Source of the DNA: Emmonsiellopsis sp. PD_33
Taxonomy: Eukaryota; Ascomycota; Eurotiomycetes; Onygenales; Ajellomycetaceae
Assembly: GCA_032988165.1 (NCBI GenBank)
Contig: JANTQF010000145.1
Coordinates: 19,255-83,254 of the forward strand
Direction of reading: 5' to 3'
DNA: 64,000 nucleotides
Shown here piece by piece: positions 58,147 through 64,000 of the stretch; the first letter of the stretch is position 1, and each line of letters begins with the position of its first letter. The translations under genes and the position numbers were made by a program. Under the pieces are notes generated by a model that saw only the letters and a program-made list of their open reading frames with translations, was not told where the DNA came from and ran no database searches.

Positions 58147-59449
58147 GTCGATTGTCTCTGGCCATCGACTCAGACACAGCTGCGATAGCTAACATTTCAC
58201 ATTCCAGGCGATTTGAGAGAAGCCGGCAAGGTAAATATAATACAGAGCAATTCGGCCATGATGAACTCGTCGGGCTCTCGACACAACGCCCCAACATCCA
58301 GTCTGGGATAAAAAATAACAGCTGGAGGGCGAAGATCGGCTTTTATTCTAACTAACTAGCCAGCTAGCTAGATATAAATATCTTTCTAGACCCGTCTCCA
58401 GCCTTGCAGAACGCCGCGACGCCGTTTGGTGGGGCTTCAGCCGGGAAGTATTTACGAGAGCATGGCGAGTTGGATGAGCAGACAAGGAGATATTAAATTA
58501 ATTACTGCACGGCCGGGTCAGCAACGCTTCGTCGATAACTATCCCGAGGGCATACATTTATTTTTTATGTCGACTTTCCGGCGAACTTGCCCTGATGAAC
58601 GCAGTCGATTAGTACTATATCTCCTCTCTTATGGAGGAAGTATTTATTCAGACAAGAGGGTCAGCTAATAATAAATACCATCCAATTCCTGTTTATTTAT
58701 TCCCAGCACTGTCTGGCCTTTATTCCATGGGCTGGATATATATAGCTGTTTCTGTGTTCTCTCGACGGGTTCATCGTGTAGATATAAATATAGAGAGAAA
58801 CCTCTTTGATGCTGTTGGTATTTGTGTAGGATGGATGAATGAATGAATGAAAGCTGGTGAAACAATGTTTGCTGCCCAGTCAGATATTGAAATATCTCCA
58901 TATCTTTATCCCGGGAAGTAGATATTTATTTGCTGGAGATTGCCGTGCTTTGATTGCTGCTGGATCGATATAAATATATAAATATTTAAATACCTCCACA
59001 CCACGCCAAATAAAAACTGAATAAATAGCATCCTCTGCCCTAATCCGCATCGCAAGAATAAAACCATACATACTGCTTGACTGCTGGACATCTCCCGACT
59101 CTGTTGCTCTCCGCCACCCGCCGCAGCCATCTGACGCTGGAGACGAACCGGGTTATTTAACTAAATAATAAACATCAAATATTTTCGGGAACCCGCCTCT
59201 GTGCAAAAACACCACCTCTCTCGGCCTGGATTCGCCCTCTCCCGCCGCCCACGCCCCCCGTCGTCGCTGACGGAGAATCAACTATTCACTATTCACTGCT
59301 GGCCTGCTGAGCGACAGAAGGCGCGTCTTGGATAAATAGTTAACTCGTTGTGCCATGGACAATGTGAGATCTTGAATCCTCAACCACCACCAGCTCCCAA
59401 CTCCAACTCCAACTCCACCTCCACCCGTCCAGATAAATAGATAGCCAGC
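58147..59449. other. divergent intergenic region, A/T-rich
   Basis: About 1.3 kb between HET (-) and the deubiquitinase (+). Many TATAAATA-like stretches (58370-58385, 58785-58800, 58965-58990). A CT-rich leader with CCAACTCCAACTCCACC repeats lies just before the deubiquitinase ATG. No gene is supported. Confidence 0.5.
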
Positions 59450-62400
59450 ATGGCTGTCCCTGCGGAACATGAAGCTGACGTCCCGCTCTCCATGACCTCG
59501 CTGCAGCTGTCCGAGAACGACATGCTCGTGGACAACTACGAGCAGTATGGCAATGACCAGCCCGACGATGTCGTCCTCGTCTCCCCCCCCGGCTCCGCCA
59601 GCGAGGCCGAACGCGAGCCCGACTCTGAGCCGCTGGCAAATGACTGTATGAGATCTCGTTCCCTTGCTGTCCCTGTCCCTGTCCCTCCTGTCTGTCTCTG
59701 TATACCGCGGCTGGCGGCCGGAGAGATGCCCCGCCTGCGCTCTCCGCCTCCGCCTCCGCTTCTCTCCCTCCGTGCTGCGTCTCGTCTGCTGCGCTATAAT
59801 TTCCGTTCGCCTCCCTTCTAACCTCTGTTTCTACCTGTAGTTGAGGCCATGATGGCCAAGGTCCTCCCCGCAAACCCCGATCTCGAAACCGAAGCTGAAA
59901 CCTACCACACATGGCATATCGAGCACTGGACAAAACTGCAGAAAAAGGAACACGGCCCGATTTTTGAGTGCGGAGGCGCTCCATGGTGCGTCTACAGGCT
60001 GCCACTGCACATTACTATACGAGTTGGCTGTGCTCACACTCTACAGGCGGGTCCTCTTCTTCCCGTACGGCAACCAGGTCGAACATGTGTCCTTCTACCT
60101 CGAGCACGGCTTTCAAGAGCCCCCGCCAGAAAACTGGTATGCCTGCGTACAGTTTGCGTTGGTGCTGTGGAATAAAAATGACCCTTCGATACACATCACC
60201 CACGGTACGCCTTGTCTACCCCCTACATGCCTACTAGACCTTGCTGACGCTGTCTAGTCGCGAATCATCGGTTCACCGTGGAAGAGGGGGATTGGGGCTT
60301 CACCCGGTTTTGCGAACTCCGGAAGCTATTCCAGCACTCGTTCAACAAGCGTGGTACGCCTATGGTAGAAAATGACGAGGCCTGCCTCACTGCATATGTT
60401 CGCGTTGTCAAGGATCCAACAGGCGTCCTGTGGCACTCGTTCCAAAAGTTGGTGCATAGTATATTCCCGGGCTCTGGCGACTCTTCGCTGACACTATGAT
60501 AGTTATAACTCGAAGAAAGAAACCGGCATGGTTGGCCTGCGAAACCAAGGAGCCACGTGCTACTTGAACTCACTTTTGCAGTCCCTTTATTTTACCAACG
60601 CCTTCCGCAAGGTAATATCTTACTCCCGCCCATCCCATGGCCTCGCAACAAATACTGACTGCTTCTAGGCTGTGTATCAAATACCAACCGAGGAGGATGC
60701 TAACAAGTCAAACTCCGCGTGGACCCTCCAACGGTTATTTTATCACCTCCAAACAAGTGAACATCCAGTGTCGACACAAGAACTCACATCCTCATTCGGC
60801 TGGGAATCGAGACATACTTTCGAACAGCAAGACGTCCAAGAACTGTCGAGAATTTTGATGGATAAACTTGAAATGAAGATGAAGGGCACCCCGGCCGAAA
60901 CCTCCCTGCCGGATCTTTTTGTTGGAAAGACCAAGACATATATATCCTGCATTAATGTGGACTATGAATCATCCAGAATAGAAGACTTTTGGGATATCCA
61001 GCTCAACGTCAGGGGTAATAAGACCCTGGATGATAGTTTTAAAGACTACATCCAGGTGGAAACGCTGGAGGGCGAGAACAAGTACGATGCCGGCGAACCA
61101 TACAAGCTCCAGGATGCGAAAAAGGGCGTCATTTTCGAAAGCTTCCCGCCGGTCCTCCACCTCCACCTGAAAAGATTCGAATATGATATCAACCGGGACG
61201 CTATGATGAAGATAAATGATAGACATGAGTTTCCCGAAGAATTCGATGCTGCCCCATATCTGTCCGAAGATGCAGACAAGTCGGAACCTTGGATATATCA
61301 GCTGCACGGTGTCCTAGTGCATAGCGGCGACTTCAATGCTGGCCACTACTATGCATTTTTGCGCCCAACCAAGGATGGTTTATTCTATAAATTTGATGAC
61401 GACAAGGTTATCCGGGCAACCGAAAAGGAAACCCTGGAGGAAAACTACGGTGGTGAATACCCCAATGGAATTACCGGAGTCAGACAGCCGTATATGAGAG
61501 GGCTTTCGACGAAGCGATCGATGAATGCGTACATGCTGGTATACATCAGAAAGTCGCGAGTGGACGACGTACTAATTGATGTTGTGAAGGAAAATATACC
61601 CGCGCATCTCGGTATGTTGGTGCTGGCTGCTGCTTTGTGGATTTGGCAAATGCTAACCCTTCTATAGAGAAACAGCTTACCGAGGAGCGCACTGAGTTCC
61701 TCCGGAAGAAGAAGGAACGGGAGGAACAACATTTATATATGAATGTTGGGGTGGTAGATGATGATACCTTTAAGCACCATCATGGGTTTGATTTGACCCA
61801 TCCGGATCCGAATCCTCCTCAAGATGGCGCCACCGCCATATCGTTCCGTGTTCTCAGAGCCAAGACGGTGGGCGAATTCGCGGCCGAGGTCGCAGAAGGA
61901 AAAGGACTGGAACCGGCGCAAGTGAGGTTATGGGTAATGGTCAACCGACAAAACAAAACAACCCGCCCCGACCAGCCCCTGAGAGACCCTGAAATGTCCA
62001 TTGAAGAAGCCTTTAGCCGATACGGCACGAAGGGCAACAATTTCAAGTTGTATCTCGAAGTGAATGAAGGTTCCCTGGATGACGTATCACCCTGGCCAGA
62101 ACTTCAACAAGCGGCTGCTAACGGGGCTAACGGGACCAGCCTCATTTTCTTGAAACATTTTGATATTCTTGGACAATCTTTGACAGGCGTTGGCCACGTT
62201 CATGTTAAGAAGCAGGCGAAGGTTTCGGATCTCGCTCCCATAATTTTGCGCTATATGGAGTGGCCAGCTGGGACTCAGTTCATGCTCTATGAGGTATGTA
62301 ATTGCTTACTCTTCGCCCCGGCTGAACAAGCGGGCTCACTATGACAATAGGAAATCAAACATTCTATGATTGAAGCGATGAAGCCCAAGCAAACCTTCCA

Positions 62401-63695
62401 ACAGTCAGAAATACAGGACGGCGATATCATTTGTTTCCAGCGTCAACTTCCAGCGTCAGAGTGGGTGTTTCCTGTCGAAATATTTGGTCAGAGTGTATCT
62501 AACTGGACTAGGATCCCACCCACGATATTATACCCCGATGCTAGACAGTACTACGACTATCTTCTTAACCGGATTACCATCAAGTTTGCTCCTATCAATC
62601 CCGGCGACAGTGAGCCATTTGAGCTGGACCTGAACCGAAAAATGTCGTATGATCTATGGACAAGCAAGGTTGGCCAACACTTGAATGTCGACCCGACGCA
62701 TATGCGATTTGCCCCCGTTGTCCTCAACACTGGAAAACCCAAGCCGTTCATCAAGCGAACCACGACACATAATCTTCAACAGATCCTTACCAGCCAATAT
62801 TCCTCGTACGGGTATAGTGTCCATCGAACCGATGCGCTGTATTATGAGATACTGGATACTAGTTTGATGGAATATGAGACAAAGAGGATGATTAAGGTGA
62901 ACTGGCTTGCTGAGGGCACCGTAAAGGAGGTTAGTCTCAGACTTGCATGAGTTGCTACGATATACCTTTACTAACACAAGTTGTGTAGCAAACATTTGAC
63001 GTTCTCGTTCCCAAAGCCGGCAACGTCTCCGACCTCCTGGAAAACTTCCAGAAACGGGCTAATCTCGACGAGGACACCATGCAGCATCTTCGTGTATGGG
63101 AGGTGTATTCCGGAAGGATATATAAGGAACTCGACGAGAAATTCAACGTTGCTGGTATTACGGATTTCGTGTCGCTGTACATTGAGAAGATTCCACAGGA
63201 AGAAATCGAGATGCAGGAAGGCGAGTTTAAGATTAGTTGCTTCAATTTCGACAAGGAACCTAGCAAGGCGCATGGGATTCCATTTAAGTTTGTAGTGAAG
63301 CCGGTATGTATAATCGCGTATTTGATTTCATCATCAAGATGGTTGGTGAAGAGACGCTTACATTTTTTTTTTTTTGGCAAATTAGGGCGAGATCTTCAAA
63401 GAGACCAAAGAACGGCTTTCGAAGCGCATGGGCGTGCGCGGCAAACAGTTTGAGAAAATCAAGTTCGCCGTTGTCGTTCGTCAGACTTACTCGCAACCGA
63501 AATATCTAGAAGATGGTATGTCTAGCTACTTCCTTTCTTGCCCTGCCCCCGAAATTTCACCTCACTAACTGATCCCCTTTCGCAGACGATATACTCGCAG
63601 ACATTGCAACGGAGGCCGACGACCAGCTCGGGCTCGACCATGTAAATAAAAACCGGGGCGGATTCTGGAAGAGTGAGAGTTTCTTTATTAAATAG
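59450..63695 (+). CDS. USP7/Ubp15-type ubiquitin-specific protease
   Basis: Eleven exons (59450-59645, 59841-59985, 60047-60204, 60258-60447, 60503-60611, 60669-61611, 61668-62293, 62351-62929, 62989-63303, 63386-63515, 63586-63695) give 1166 aa. The order of domains is that of USP7: a MATH/TRAF-like domain (about 85-225; FFPYGNQVEHVSFYLEHGF), the USP catalytic core with C249 in GLRNQGATCYLNSLLQ and H492 in DFNAGHYYAFL, followed by FKFDDDKV-type and NAYMLVYIRK segments, and then tandem ubiquitin-like domains to the C-terminus (RLWVMVNRQNKTTRPD; QTFDVLVPKAGNVSDLLENF; FWKSESFFIK at the end). It removes ubiquitin from substrates in nucleus and cytoplasm. All splice sites are GT-AG and every junction keeps frame. 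Confidence 0.93.
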
Positions 63696-64000
63696 ACGGG
63701 ATGGATTACGGATAGGGATAGGGATTATAGGGGTTGTGTGTGTTTTGTTTTGTGTTTAGTTTTGCTTGTTGGAGGCGTTTTTTCTTTCCTCTTACTCTTA
63801 CTCTTACTCTTTTTTTTTTTTTTTTTTTTATAGGGTTTTTTAAAGGTGGCTTTTTGTATTTTGTTTTTTTTATCTTTTTTTTTTTTTTTCTTTTTCTTTG
63901 GCCTTTTTTTTTCTTTTGCTGTTTGGAGTTTTTTTGTTTTTTTATTATATGCTATCTATATTTTATTTATTTTTATCTTGCATTTTTTCTTCTTCTTTTT
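63696..64000. other. 3' flank, T-rich low complexity
   Basis: Begins with the 3' UTR of the deubiquitinase gene (GGGATAGGGAT...). A TCTTAC tandem and several T homopolymers of 8-19 fill 63780-63930. No gene. Confidence 0.7.

Noticed and set aside
1..64000. CRISPR arrays, bacterial operons or ribosome binding sites
   Set aside because: No regularly spaced direct repeats; introns and fungal gene families show a eukaryotic genome.

Overview
The window is nuclear DNA of a filamentous ascomycete (Pezizomycotina; gene content fits Eurotiomycetes best, although the species cannot be read from the sequence). The evidence is spliceosomal introns of about 48-170 bp with GTATGT/GTAAGT-type donors and YAG acceptors, long monocistronic genes on both strands, and fungal families: HET domain, HDA2/3 with chromodomain, Fat1-like acyl-CoA synthetase, BBE-type flavoprotein, GH43. 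I rebuilt exon junctions by eye for 22 protein genes. Every multi-exon model given closes in frame. All functions are assigned by family recognition, not by database search.

Layout. 1-8 kb: three minus-strand genes, namely an edge-truncated eIF2B-family protein, a chromodomain/HDA2/3 deacetylase-complex subunit, and an FMO-like monooxygenase. 8-21.8 kb: a telomeric ssDNA-binding (POT1/CDC13 OB-fold) protein, a membrane dipeptidase, a Fat1-like very-long-chain acyl-CoA synthetase, a beta-class (bacterial-type) GST and a secreted GH43 enzyme. 21.8-31.9 kb: a gene-poor block with a single ACC-synthase-like aminotransferase in the middle; it holds a degenerate tRNA-Ser-like sequence and a short interstitial telomere repeat. 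31.9-46.7 kb: a housekeeping block with eIF4E-like cap-binding protein, Ulp2-type SUMO protease, signal peptidase subunit SPC3, a PMP3-family peptide with a long tail, an unrecognised 847-aa protein and a mitochondrial PDK/BCKDK-type kinase. 46.7-59.4 kb: an accessory block with possible coding relics, a BBE-like oxidase, an 840-bp non-autonomous DNA transposon with a 9-bp target duplication, a four-TM protein, an ADGF/CECR1-type adenosine deaminase and a HET-domain protein. 59.4-63.7 kb: a complete USP7/Ubp15-type deubiquitinase with 11 exons.

How the genes relate. There is no operon-like organisation and no convincing biosynthetic cluster. Themes recur, but genes within a theme are mostly not adjacent: chromatin and telomeres (HDA2/3, OB-fold protein), SUMO/ubiquitin removal (Ulp2, Ubp15), translation initiation (eIF2B-like, eIF4E-like), secretion and membrane (SPC3, PMP3). 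The strongest undescribed structure is the 51.0-51.9 kb element: Mutator-like target duplication, long imperfect inverted repeats, a perfect 52-bp internal stem and an array of one short motif. A second observation is that coding strands in many genes on both strands run from C-rich at the 5' part to G-rich at the 3' part.
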